Below are positions 26,336 to 34,155 of a stretch of DNA of 64,000 bases, piece by piece (the first letter of the stretch is position 1; each line of letters starts with the position of its first letter). The notes below the pieces were generated by a model. It ran no database searches, was not told the origin of the DNA, and saw only the letters and a program-made list of their open reading frames with translations. Both the position numbers and the translations under genes were made by a program. Where the stretch lies: contig JAKLKB010000006.1 in NCBI GenBank assembly GCA_023150835.1, positions 1 through 64,000 of the forward strand. The letters run 5' to 3'. The DNA comes from Myxococcota bacterium. GTDB lineage: Bacteria > Myxococcota_C > UBA6777.

Positions 26336-26593
26336 ATGACTAAAGAAAAAATTTTCTCGATCGTGAAAAAAAACTTGCTTGATATCCTCGAAGATGCCGA
26401 TGAGAGTGCGGTCACTCCCGATAAATCGATGAAAGAACTCGGCGCAAACAGCTTGGATATCGTCGAAGTGGTGTCCACGAGCATGCGTGAATTGAAAGTC
26501 AAGATCCCCCGCTCCGAACTCAATACGCTGACCAACATCGGCCAATTGGTCGATGCGTTGTATGCCGCTGTCAACAACAAAGTGGACGCTTAA
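26336..26593 (+). CDS. Acyl carrier protein of the beta-branching cluster
   Basis: 85 residues with the phosphopantetheine Ser39 in ELGANSLDIVEVV. GANS before the carrier Ser and the following IPRSELNTLTNIGQLVDALY resemble donor ACPs of HCS cassettes (AcpK/TaB type, GANSVD) more than the housekeeping DSLD ACP; this is from memory of the families. It is the only ACP in the window, so it may serve as both donor and chain carrier. ATG 26336 has AAAGGA and AGGA upstream. It lies 54 nt after reductase 1 and 31 nt before reductase 2. Confidence 0.93.
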   Translation: MTKEKIFSIVKKNLLDILEDADESAVTPDKSMKELGANSLDIVEVVSTSMRELKVKIPRSELNTLTNIGQLVDALYAAVNNKVDA

Positions 26594-26624
26594 ATCCTTG
26601 AAACCACACCCCACCGCTCATCCG

Positions 26625-27461
26625 ATGATCAAAAATGACTTTCGTGGAAAAGCGATCTTGATCACGGGCGGCACAAAAGGCATCGGCCTTGCGATCGCGC
26701 TTGCGTTTGCACGAGAAGGGGCGCACGCTTACCTCACTTACAAGTGGGGAAGCGCGTCTCTCGACAGCATCCGCGAAACGTTCCGCAACGAAGGGCTTTT
26801 TGAGCCGATCTTGATCGAAGCCGACGCCTCGAACGAAGAAGACACCGACATGGTGCTTCGTCGCATCAAGGAAGATCACGAACACATCGAAGTGTTTGTC
26901 AGCAACGTCTCTTTTTCGCAGCTTGTATCCGATGAAAGCTCCTACAAAAAGCGCTCGTTCCTTAAAAGTTTGGAATACAGCGCGTGGCCTTTTCTCGGAT
27001 ACTCGCAAAAGATCAAGCAGACCTTCGGTCGTTATCCGCACTATATCCTCGGAACATCGAGCTTTGGCGTCGATACCTACTACATCCAGTACGACTTTGT
27101 CGCTGCTTCAAAAGCTGTGATGGAGACTTTTTGTCGATACATGGGCAAGCATCTTCTCAACGAAGGTGTGCGAGTCAACATCTTGCGCTCGCGCCCTGTC
27201 GCCACCGATTCACTTCGGGCCACTTTCGGCGAAGGCTACGAAGCTTTTGCAAAAAAGCATTTTGGTGAAGAGGCGTTTGTCACCGTCGAGGAAGTCGGCG
27301 AAGCAGCTCTGGCGATGTGCAGCGGCCTGATGGACGCCATGACCGGACAAGTCCTAATGATCGATCACGGCGTCACCTTCCACGACAACATCCAGTACAT
27401 GTTTGAACATCGCGATGAGATGGGCTTTGAGGCGCTTCTTGCCGAAGTCGAAAACAAATAA
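26625..27461 (+). CDS. FabL/FabI-like enoyl-ACP reductase, paralogue 2 (SDR)
   Basis: 278 residues, close in sequence to the reductase at 25472. It has GGTKGIG, the shared YKKRS and SLEYSAWP segments and a Tyr-x6-Lys site in QYDFVAASK. The differing residues beside the active site (TSSFGVDTYYI instead of ISSDGPDNYFS) suggest a different substrate. The start is uncertain: ATG 26625 has no clear RBS, and TTG 26598 is possible. It is the last gene of the cluster and is followed at once by tandem repeats and a convergent gene. Confidence 0.85.
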   Translation: MIKNDFRGKAILITGGTKGIGLAIALAFAREGAHAYLTYKWGSASLDSIRETFRNEGLFEPILIEADASNEEDTDMVLRRIKEDHEHIEVFVSNVSFSQLVSDESSYKKRSFLKSLEYSAWPFLGYSQKIKQTFGRYPHYILGTSSFGVDTYYIQYDFVAASKAVMETFCRYMGKHLLNEGVRVNILRSRPVATDSLRATFGEGYEAFAKKHFGEEAFVTVEEVGEAALAMCSGLMDAMTGQVLMIDHGVTFHDNIQYMFEHRDEMGFEALLAEVENK

Positions 27462-27537
27462 GTCCACGGAAAACACGGAAAACACGGAAAGGGGCAGGAA
27501 AGGGGCAGGAAAGGGGCAGGAAAGGGGCAGGAAAGGG
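27462..27537. repeat. CACGGAAAA and AAAGGGGCAGG tandem repeats
   Basis: Directly after the reductase stop comes GTCCACGGAAAACACGGAAA, a short run of the CACGGA family also found at 32985 and 33829. Then come about five 11-bp AAAGGGGCAGG units up to 27537. They separate the convergent cluster end and the 27541 gene; no terminator hairpin was seen. Confidence 0.85.
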
Positions 27538-27540
27538 AGT

Positions 27541-28398
27541 TTACGAAAGAAGAGGAGAGGCGGCGGTGGCTCGTCGGACCCAGTTTTGGGCGAGCATACC
27601 GCCGTTGTCGATCAAGGACTCTTCGAGAAGAAAAGCGGGCAGAGGGGTTTGTTCGAGGCGGGAGAGCAGGGCCAAGTCGGCGTGAGGATGGGCTTGATAG
27701 AGGCGAAAGAGAGCGGCGATGCTTTTGGAGCCGAGGCGGAGATCAGCGGTGCTTTTGGAGCCGAGGCGGAGATCAGCAGTGCTTTTGGAGCCGAGGCGGA
27801 GATCAGCAGTGCTTTTGGAGCCGAGGCGGAGATCAGCAGTGCTTTTGGAGCCGAGGCGGAGATCAGCAGTGCTTTTGGAGCCGAGGCGGAGATCAGCGGT
27901 GCTTTTGGAGCCGAGGCGGAGATCAGCGGTGGGGTGGGCTTCGCCGTCCTCTTCGCCAAAGGGTCCGATCTCGCGAGCGCCGATGCCGAGGATCATGCGA
28001 CTGAAAAGCAAGCGTTGACGGGCTTGTTGGAGAAATCGTGGATCGAGGATCGACAGCAGGGCAGCCCATTGTGGAGTGACCCACGAGCCGCGATCAAAGC
28101 ATTGCCAAGCGAGGGAGAGTGTGTGCGGATCATGCAGGCTTGGGGAGACGAAGATCGCGCCGACCGCGACGAGGTTTTCGCGCCAGTTGGAGTCTTGGAT
28201 CAGAGCGTGAACTTTGGAGGTGAGGTGGGGGATCGGGCGGAGAACCTCTTGGACGGTGCGGAATAACGCGGTGGTTGCGAGCGGATCTTCGTAAAGATTG
28301 AGCAGCGCGTGTATGGGTGAGATGCGCTGTTGGTTTCCAACAAAAAGCGGCGCAAAGTCTTGGCGAAGCGCTGCGGAAGGGGTGAGTTGGGCGGACAT
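27541..28398 (-). CDS. Unknown protein with seven in-frame decapeptide repeats
   Basis: 285 residues, no family recognised. The N-terminal ~155 residues are Leu-rich and look alpha-helical (ALLNLYEDPLATTALFRTVQ, SLAWQCFDRGSWV). They are followed by seven identical TADLRLGSKS decapeptides (30-bp units, ~27717-27936), then a short Leu-rich C terminus. ATG 28398 has AGGAG 6 nt upstream, which supports a real gene; the open frame to 28584 does not matter. No signal peptide. The repeats are identical at DNA level, so the expansion is recent and has kept the frame. Convergent with the reductase gene. Confidence 0.7.
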   Translation of the reverse strand: MSAQLTPSAALRQDFAPLFVGNQQRISPIHALLNLYEDPLATTALFRTVQEVLRPIPHLTSKVHALIQDSNWRENLVAVGAIFVSPSLHDPHTLSLAWQCFDRGSWVTPQWAALLSILDPRFLQQARQRLLFSRMILGIGAREIGPFGEEDGEAHPTADLRLGSKSTADLRLGSKSTADLRLGSKSTADLRLGSKSTADLRLGSKSTADLRLGSKSTADLRLGSKSIAALFRLYQAHPHADLALLSRLEQTPLPAFLLEESLIDNGGMLAQNWVRRATAASPLLS

Positions 28399-28533
28399 AG
28401 GGCGCTCCTGTTTGTACAAAAGGCAAGAGATCCTGCATCGTTGGGTGGGGGCGCAGGTGGCTCTCAAGATAGTTTGGGGCGGTGCGGATGGCCAGACGCG
28501 AAGAGAAGTTCGGCTTTTTCTTTGCTCGTGCGC

Positions 28534-28567
28534 TTGACGTTCTGTTTTGTATGGATAATTGTCCATA
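28534..28567 (+). promoter_or_regulatory. Promoter/operator of the brnT-brnA pair
   Basis: A TTGACG -35 box (28534-28539) is followed by a perfect inverted repeat TATGGA-TAATTG-TCCATA (28550-28567) covering the expected -10 region, 31 nt before the brnT start. BrnA-type antitoxins repress their own operon, so this is the likely operator. Exact -10 is unclear. Confidence 0.55.
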
Positions 28568-28597
28568 TACGATAAACCACCCAAGAAAGGAAAGCGT

Positions 28598-28873
28598 ATG
28601 GATGTCGGTTACGTCTGGGACGAATCAAAGTACGAGAAAACAAAAGAAAAGCACGGTGTGACGTTTGCTGAAGTTGTTTATGCGATGGAAGATCCCAACA
28701 GTTTAGACGAACAAGAATTTCGTAACGACGAAGAACGCTGGGTGAGCGTGGGTTCCACGTGGGAGGGGCGTGTCATCGCCGTCGTTTACAACTGCGACGA
28801 ATTTCCTCTTTACCGCATCATTACTGCTTTCCAAGCAGAAGGGAGTTGGCTCGATGAGTACCGAAAAACCTGA
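28598..28873 (+). CDS. brnT: BrnT-type toxin (DUF497)
   Basis: 91 residues. It shows the BrnT pattern: YVWDESKYEKTKEKHGVTFAEV near the N terminus, a central RW.SVG..W.GRV and a RIITAF motif. BrnT is a RelE-fold ribonuclease toxin neutralised by BrnA. ATG 28598 has AAAGGA upstream. It overlaps brnA by 20 nt, toxin first, the usual brnTA order. The surroundings are repeat-rich, consistent with a mobile module. Confidence 0.88.
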   Translation: MDVGYVWDESKYEKTKEKHGVTFAEVVYAMEDPNSLDEQEFRNDEERWVSVGSTWEGRVIAVVYNCDEFPLYRIITAFQAEGSWLDEYRKT

Positions 28874-29204
28874 CGAAATCGATATCCTACGAGAAGAGAT
28901 TCTCGCGAGGAAACCGAACCCCGATTCGATTTCTCGCGGGCTTGAGCGTAGAAAACAGCGATTGCAAGAGGCCATAAAAACGAAAATATCCATCCGCATC
29001 GACGAGGACATTTTGCAAGAGTTTAAAGCCCTCGCACAAGGGAAAGGCTATCAAGCACTGATCAATCAGGCGCTTCGCGAATGGTTGGTGGTCGGTGGTC
29101 TGAGGGAACTTTTGCGCGAAGACGTGGAGCAACTCATCCAGCACACCATCCAAACAACCCTTTCTTCCGTTCAAAACCCGGTACAAAAAAGAGCGAGCAA
29201 ATAG
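28854..29204 (+). CDS. brnA: BrnA-type antitoxin
   Basis: 116 residues. The ribbon-helix-helix region is KISIRIDEDILQEFKALAQG followed by YQALINQALREWL. BrnA binds BrnT and represses the shared promoter. ATG 28854 has AGGGAG upstream inside brnT. It is longer than many BrnA proteins, with an extra C-terminal helical stretch (~85-116). Confidence 0.85.
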   Translation: MSTEKPDEIDILREEILARKPNPDSISRGLERRKQRLQEAIKTKISIRIDEDILQEFKALAQGKGYQALINQALREWLVVGGLRELLREDVEQLIQHTIQTTLSSVQNPVQKRASK

Positions 29205-29221
29205 GGTCGCCACGATTTGCA

Positions 29222-29289
29222 GTAGCGGTCCTGTTCTTGGGCAGCCACGGGGCTGCATCTGCCGATCACAGCACGGAGGATTTTGTATC
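29222..29289. mobile_element. MITE-like repeat, partial copy D1
   Basis: Right half of the element only: TTGGGCAGCCACGGGGCTGC, then GATCACAGCACGGAGGATTT. It abuts complete copy D2 directly. Confidence 0.6.
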
Positions 29290-29412
29290 ATACGATCTCC
29301 GAGAGACGTGTGATCGAAGGGTAGGTGCGATCCGCTGTAGACGCCCTATTGTTGGGCAGCCACTGGGGGCTGCCCCTACGTTTTTCGGTCACAGCATGGA
29401 GGGATTTCGTAT
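29289..29412. mobile_element. MITE-like repeat, copy D2
   Basis: Starts ATACGATCTCCGAGAGA, core TTGGGCAGCCACTGGGGGCT, ends GGGATTTCGTAT. The last base coincides with the stop codon of the DCC gene (29412-29414). It sits with D1 between brnA and the convergent DCC gene. Confidence 0.7.
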
Positions 29413-29864
29413 CACTCGCTTTCGATCCATCGCTTTCGCTCCTCTACGGTCGGTATCCTGCAAGCGTTGTATCGTCCAAAAAGGCGGTAGCGGTAGCGCG
29501 CAAAAAGGCGATAAAAAGCGTTGAGTAAAAAAAGCGGTATCCATCTCATAAAGATCAAGGATGGAAAAAGGCGGGGGTATATTTCTCGGGCTGCACGACC
29601 ATCGAGCAACAACGTCTCCGAAGGGGTGCCCGCATGGAGCAGCAAATAGATACCATCGATATCGTCTATTTTGCCACCGTGGCGTTGCAAAGCAGCACGC
29701 GCATAACCTCCTTGAAGATAAGCAAAAAAGAACTGCTTTTTCGCATCGTGTTTCAACAAGAAATGGACAAACCAATTGCAGTACACGCAGGTTCCGTCGA
29801 TAAAGACGACGTGGCGTTGGTTGGGGATGGCTCGTTCGGGCGGAGGTTCGATCATGGCGGTCAC
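29412..29864 (-). CDS. DCC family (DUF393) thiol-disulfide protein
   Basis: 150 residues from GTG 29864, or 147 from ATG 29855. The DCC signature [18 protein letters not shown] lies near residues 24-41, and the family's [10 protein letters not shown] and [10 protein letters not shown] segments follow. DUF393 proteins are thioredoxin-like, presumed oxidoreductases of unknown substrate. The start overlaps the carboxylase stop (ATGTGA context), so the genes are coupled. A MITE-like copy touches the stop codon. Confidence 0.85.
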   Translation of the reverse strand: MTAMIEPPPERAIPNQRHVVFIDGTCVYCNWFVHFLLKHDAKKQFFFAYLQGGYARAALQRHGGKIDDIDGIYLLLHAGTPSETLLLDGRAAREIYPRLFPSLIFMRWIPLFLLNAFYRLFARYRYRLFGRYNACRIPTVEERKRWIESE

Positions 29865-31471
29865 ATGCGAAAGACGCCGTAGCGTGTGGGGTTGGGGGGG
29901 GCTTGCAAGGTGACGGCAAGCGCAAGGCCGAGGATATCGCGGGTGTGGGTGGGATCGATCACGCCGTCGTCCCAGAGGCGGGCAGTCGAGTAATAAGGAT
30001 TGCCTTCGCGCTCGTATTTTTCGAGGATAGGGGCTTTGAAGGCGCGAGCCTCTTCGTCGGACATGGCGGATTGTCCGAGGCGTTCGGCTTGTTGTTGTTT
30101 GACGGTGTAGAGGACGTTTGCGGCTTGTTCACCGCCCATGACGGAGATGCGGCTATTCGGCCACATCCAGAGGAAGCGCGGAGCATAGGCACGACCGCAC
30201 ATGCCGTAGTTTCCAGCCCCAAAGGAGCCGCCGATTACGACGGTGAGCTTGGGTACTGCGGCGTTGGAGACGGCATGCACCATCTTGGCTCCGTCCTTGG
30301 CGATGCCGCCGGCCTCGTAGTCGCGCCCGACCATAAAGCCAGTGATATTTTGTAAGAAGATCAACGGGATACCGCGTGCCGAACACAGCTCGATAAAGTG
30401 GGTTCCTTTGAGGGCCGATTCGCTGAATAAGATGCCGTTGTTGGCGACGATCCCGACGGGATAACCGTGAATATGCGCAAAAGCACACACCAACGTCGTG
30501 CCATAGCGGGCCTTGAATTCGCGCCATTGACTGCCGTCGACGATGCGGGCCATGACTTCGCGGACATCGTAGCCGATGCTTGTGCGCGGTGGGACGATGC
30601 CGTAAAGCTCGATCGGATCGTAGAGGGGTTCTTCGGGGGACTGGACTTGGGCGTGGATCTGGAGGTTGCGGTTGAGGGATTCCACGATCTCGCGGACTTG
30701 TTCGATCGCATCGTGATCGTCGACTGCGAAGTGATCCGCAACGCCAGAGATCCGTGTGTGGACATCCGCTCCACCGAGATCTTCGGCGGTCACTTCTTCG
30801 CCTGTGGCGGCCTTAACGAGCGGTGGGCCAGCCAGAAAGATCGTGCCGTTGCCTTTGACGATCACGGCTTCGTCGCTCATCGCGGGGATATAGGCCCCGC
30901 CCGCTGTACAAGATCCCATCACGCAAGCGATCTGCGGGATACCCAGCGAACTCATCTGTGCTTGGTTAAAGAAGATCCGCCCGAAGTCATCGACATCAGG
31001 GAAGACCTCATCTTGCATCGGCAAAAACGCCCCGCCCGAATCCACAAGATAGATGCAAGGCAGGTGATTCTCTTGGGCGATGTATTGGGCGCGTAGGTGC
31101 TTTTTAACCGTCATCGGAAAATAGGTTCCGCCTTTGACCGTCGCATCATTGGCGACGATCATACAAGGCTGCCCGTGAACACTGCCGATCCCCGTCACGA
31201 TCCCCGCTCCCGGGGCCTCACCTTCGTAAAGATCCCACGCTGCAAGTGGCGATAGCTCTAAGAACGGAGAGCCCGGGTCGATCAAACGCTCGATGCGCTC
31301 GCGTACAAACAGCTTTCCGCGTTTTTCGTGCTGTTGGCGGGTTTTGTCGCCGCCGCCCTTACGCACAAGCACCATCCGTTCGCGCAACTCCTCCGCTAAA
31401 CCCCGATTGTGGGCCTCATTCTCTTTGAAGGTCTGGCTTTCTGTTTTGATCAGCGATTGAAAGATCTGCAT
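29861..31471 (-). CDS. Acyl-CoA carboxylase carboxyltransferase subunit, methylcrotonyl-CoA type
   Basis: 536 residues of biotin-dependent carboxyltransferase. Motifs are [57 protein letters not shown] and the C-terminal [16 protein letters not shown]. This pattern fits the beta subunit of 3-methylcrotonyl-CoA carboxylase (leucine breakdown) better than propionyl-CoA carboxylase. The biotin-carrying alpha subunit is not in the window. AAGGAAG precedes ATG 31471. The DCC gene is coupled downstream. Leucine breakdown yields iso-branched acyl units, but a link with the beta-branching cluster is only a guess. Confidence 0.9.
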   Translation of the reverse strand: MQIFQSLIKTESQTFKENEAHNRGLAEELRERMVLVRKGGGDKTRQQHEKRGKLFVRERIERLIDPGSPFLELSPLAAWDLYEGEAPGAGIVTGIGSVHGQPCMIVANDATVKGGTYFPMTVKKHLRAQYIAQENHLPCIYLVDSGGAFLPMQDEVFPDVDDFGRIFFNQAQMSSLGIPQIACVMGSCTAGGAYIPAMSDEAVIVKGNGTIFLAGPPLVKAATGEEVTAEDLGGADVHTRISGVADHFAVDDHDAIEQVREIVESLNRNLQIHAQVQSPEEPLYDPIELYGIVPPRTSIGYDVREVMARIVDGSQWREFKARYGTTLVCAFAHIHGYPVGIVANNGILFSESALKGTHFIELCSARGIPLIFLQNITGFMVGRDYEAGGIAKDGAKMVHAVSNAAVPKLTVVIGGSFGAGNYGMCGRAYAPRFLWMWPNSRISVMGGEQAANVLYTVKQQQAERLGQSAMSDEEARAFKAPILEKYEREGNPYYSTARLWDDGVIDPTHTRDILGLALAVTLQAPPNPTRYGVFRM

Positions 31472-31706
31472 CAACGCTTCCTTGGCTCGTGGTCTGTGAG
31501 CGATGGGTGGCCGTTCGTTGCGACACCCCATCCAACGGGCTTCTCGTGTGACCCTGTTTGGAGCGTCTCTTGTACCCACAATCTTCGACCACAACAAGGG
31601 GGTATGTCCTGTTCGTGGAGGGTGGATTCGTTTCTTCGTCGTGCTGTTTGAAATGCCGCGAACACGGGGGGTTTCCTATCTATTGCTTTGTTGGGCCGTC
31701 GCGTGG

Positions 31707-31876
31707 TTCACAGCCAGCCCGCTGTTGATCCGCCAAGTGGCTCACAGCCAGCCCGCAGTTGATCCGCCAAGTGGCTCACGAAAGCCTCGATGTTCGGTCG
31801 CTTTGTTCACAGCCAGCCCGCAGTTGATCCGCCAAGTGGCTCACGAAAGCCTCGATGTTCGGTCGCTTTGTTCACA
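31707..31876. repeat. 34/65-bp nested tandem repeat after the Cds1-like gene
   Basis: Units start CACAGCCAGCCCGCAGTTGA and end with GTGGCTCA. Two carry an extra GAAAGCCTCGATGTTCGGTC block, giving periods of about 35 and 65 bp. The array touches the stop codon (31872-31874) of the Cds1-like gene. The 400-nt gap 31472-31871 also has a REP-family fragment (CGCGAACACGGGGGG near 31651) and no gene. Confidence 0.85.
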
Positions 31877-32963
31877 ACAAGCCCGTTGCAACGAAGCGTT
31901 CAAGCTGCTCCCAAGGGACGCGCAGATCGAGCTTTTCTTGTTGCAGCCATTCATCGCTAAAGTACCGATCTTTGTAGCGATCGCCTGCATCGCAGATCAA
32001 TGTCACAACGCTGCCTGTTTGGCCTTCTTGGAGCATCTTGCTGATCAAACCAAATGCCGCAAAGACGTTCGTTCCCGTCGATGCGCCGACCTTTTTTCCG
32101 AGATAGCGTTCCAAAAAGCGCGTGGTTGCGATGCTTTGTTCGTCGGAGATCTGTACAGCATCGTGGATCACGTCGGGCAAAAAAGAAGGTTCAACACGCG
32201 GCCGCCCGATGCCTTCGATGCGCGAACTGGCGCACATCTTGAGATGTGGATCGCGTGTCTTGAAATACTCGTAAAACACCGACCGTTCTGGGTCTGCAAG
32301 AATAAGCTGTGTTTGGCCCCCGCACTCCAAGGAATAACGCAGATAACGACCGATCGTGGCGCTGGTTCCGCCCGTCCCTGCGCTCATGACGACATAGGCA
32401 GGGGTTGGATAAGGCTCTTGCTTCATTTGATCGAAGATGCTTTGTGCGATGTTGTTGTTGCCCCGCCAATCGGTCGCTCGTTCGGCGTAAGTGAACTGAT
32501 CCATATAGTGGCCGTTGCGTGTGCGTGCGATCTCCTCGGCGGAGGCGTAGATCTCCGCTGGTGCGACCCGCTCACAACGCCCCCCCCAAAACTCGATCTC
32601 TCGGACTTTTTGCGAGGCTGTTTTTTCGGGAATCACCGCGATAAAGGGCAATCCCAACAGCCGCGCAAAGTAGGCTTCCGAGATCGCCGTACTGCCCGAA
32701 GAAGATTCAACGATGGGCGTGCCTTCGCCGATCCAGCCGTTGCAGATCGCATACAAAAACAACGACCGCGCAAGTCGATGTTTGAGACTGCCTGTCGGAT
32801 GCGTTGACTCGTCTTTGAGATAGAAATGGATATCGTGTTTTTGTAAGATCGGAAACATCGGCTTGAGCAGATGTGTATCCGAAGATCGCGTAAAATCCGC
32901 ATGGATCTGTTGGATCGCCCAACGCACCCAGTTGCTGCAATACTTGGCTTTTGAATGAGTCAT
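31872..32963 (-). CDS. PLP-dependent cysteine synthase-fold protein, Cds1 (cysteine desulfhydrase)-like
   Basis: 363 residues, fold type II PLP enzyme. The N terminus NWVRWAIQQIHADFTRSSDT and the PLP-lysine segment KDESTHPTGSLKHRLARSLF fit the Cds1/Rv3684 group, which splits cysteine to sulfide, pyruvate and ammonia, more than CysK or CysM. Further motifs are VESSSGSTAISEAYFA (substrate loop) and SAGTGGTSATIGRY (phosphate binding). ATG 32963 has GGAG 6 nt upstream; the longer frame to 33032 runs into repeats. A cysteine-using role fits the bacillithiol and sulfur-transport genes elsewhere, but linkage is not shown. Confidence 0.85.
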   Translation of the reverse strand: MTHSKAKYCSNWVRWAIQQIHADFTRSSDTHLLKPMFPILQKHDIHFYLKDESTHPTGSLKHRLARSLFLYAICNGWIGEGTPIVESSSGSTAISEAYFARLLGLPFIAVIPEKTASQKVREIEFWGGRCERVAPAEIYASAEEIARTRNGHYMDQFTYAERATDWRGNNNIAQSIFDQMKQEPYPTPAYVVMSAGTGGTSATIGRYLRYSLECGGQTQLILADPERSVFYEYFKTRDPHLKMCASSRIEGIGRPRVEPSFLPDVIHDAVQISDEQSIATTRFLERYLGKKVGASTGTNVFAAFGLISKMLQEGQTGSVVTLICDAGDRYKDRYFSDEWLQQEKLDLRVPWEQLERFVATGLL

Positions 32964-32984
32964 CAGTTGCTCCAAAATACAAAA

Positions 32985-33088
32985 AGAGTCCACGGAAAGC
33001 ACGGAAGGCACGGAAAAAGAGTCCGCGTACAACGACCAACGGGAGTTTCACGCTTCGTACAACGACCAACGGGAGTTTCACGCTTCGT
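32985..33088. repeat. CACGGA minisatellite and a 30-bp direct repeat
   Basis: AGAGTCCACGGAAAGCACGG and further CACGGA units, then two identical 30-bp copies starting TACAACGACCAACGGGAG (about 33028 and 33058). Lies between the Cds1-like and GxxExxY genes. Confidence 0.85.
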
Positions 33089-33106
33089 AAAGCATGGACA
33101 ACACTG

Positions 33107-33529
33107 TTAGAGAAGAAGGCGCTCGATGGTTGCTTTGGGATGGCATCCAAAATTGGCTAACAGGCCGACTTTCAGCCCTGTAGATTTCAGGTAGTTGAGC
33201 AGTTGTGCTTTATGTTCGCCGGTGGTTTGGCTGAGGGCTTTAATCTCCAAGATAACCGAATTGTAGCAAATGAAATCAGGCCGATAGTAGTGCTTCAATG
33301 GTTCGCCTTTGTAGGACAGTCGCAATTCGCTTTGTGCCGCGAAAGGGATGTTTGCTTTGGCGAATTCTTTTTCCAAGCACTCTTGATACACAGCTTCGAG
33401 AAATCCGCAACCCATCTCTCGGTACACCTCAAAGATCGCGCCTCGGATCGCGTAGGTTTCTCGTTCGTGGAGTATGGTTGTTGTTTTTGGATAGGTGGGA
33501 GGAAGGAATGTTGGATCGCTGGGGTTCAT
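33107..33529 (-). CDS. GxxExxY family protein
   Basis: 140 residues. The signature GCGFLEAVYQECLEKE gives the family name (G-x2-E-x2-Y). Later PDFICYNSVILEIKAL has the D...E-x-K pattern of PD-(D/E)XK nucleases, followed by HKAQLLNYLKSTGLKVGLLANFG. The family is of unknown function and often multi-copy in repeat-rich genomes. AAAGGTAG precedes ATG 33529. CACGGA minisatellites lie on both sides (32985 and, inverted, 33829), which suggests it travels with or within such repeats. Confidence 0.88.
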   Translation of the reverse strand: MNPSDPTFLPPTYPKTTTILHERETYAIRGAIFEVYREMGCGFLEAVYQECLEKEFAKANIPFAAQSELRLSYKGEPLKHYYRPDFICYNSVILEIKALSQTTGEHKAQLLNYLKSTGLKVGLLANFGCHPKATIERLLL

Positions 33530-33828
33530 CGTTTTCTACCTTTCTTTGTTTCTAGCGTTGTTTCTTGTGAGATTGCTTGCTGTCGGCAAGATTGCTTGTT
33601 GTCCTGTGATCGGGTGTGCTCTACGCTTCGAATGTTTCGGGATGAGTTGCGTGCGCTGGACGAGGGCACTCGCTGCTTGCTTTATTGTCGGCGGTGTTGG
33701 ATTCTTGTTTTGTTGGTCGGTGTTTTCATTTTTTTGCGGTGGGCGTGGGGAGGTTGTGCTTTGATAGAGCGAGTCGTGTCTTACGAAGCGCTAGGCCCTC
33801 TTTGGCGGCCTGCCTTGGAGTCTTCTTG

Positions 33829-33958
33829 CCTTCTTTCTGTGTTGTCTGTGTTGTCTGTGTTGTCTGTGTTGTCCGTGTTGTCCGTGTTGTCCGTGTTGTC
33901 CGTGTTGTCCGTGGAGTCTTCTTGCCTTTTTTCCGTGTTTTCCGTGTTTTCCGTGGAC
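33829..33958. repeat. 9-bp CCGTGTTGT minisatellite array
   Basis: About nine units of TGTGTTGTC or CCGTGTTGT, the spacer word GGAGTCTTCTTGCC before and within, then three TTCCGTGTT units and CCGTGGACT. It is the reverse complement of the CACGGA family at 27462 and 32985. The remainder of the 626-nt gap 33530-34155 shows no gene and no clear promoter. Confidence 0.88.
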
Positions 33959-34155
33959 TATTCTTTCTGGCTTGGTAGGTTTCGTGTTTGATCGGGCGAT
34001 TTACGCCAAGGAGAAAACTGCGACGAATCGAGTCCGCCCCATCCACCGAGTATTGCACTCGTACCATTGTTTCGGATCTGTTCGTGTTTTTCTGTTGATT
34101 ACGCTGTGCTTGTTCTGTTTGGCCTGTACATCCTAGAGGATAGGAGTTGTGTTGG

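Noticed and set aside
33203-33991. Plus-strand frame of 262 codons over the GxxExxY gene and the 9-bp array
   Set aside because: The GxxExxY gene on the other strand is conserved. The C-terminal half is a translated VLSVLSVLSV-type minisatellite.
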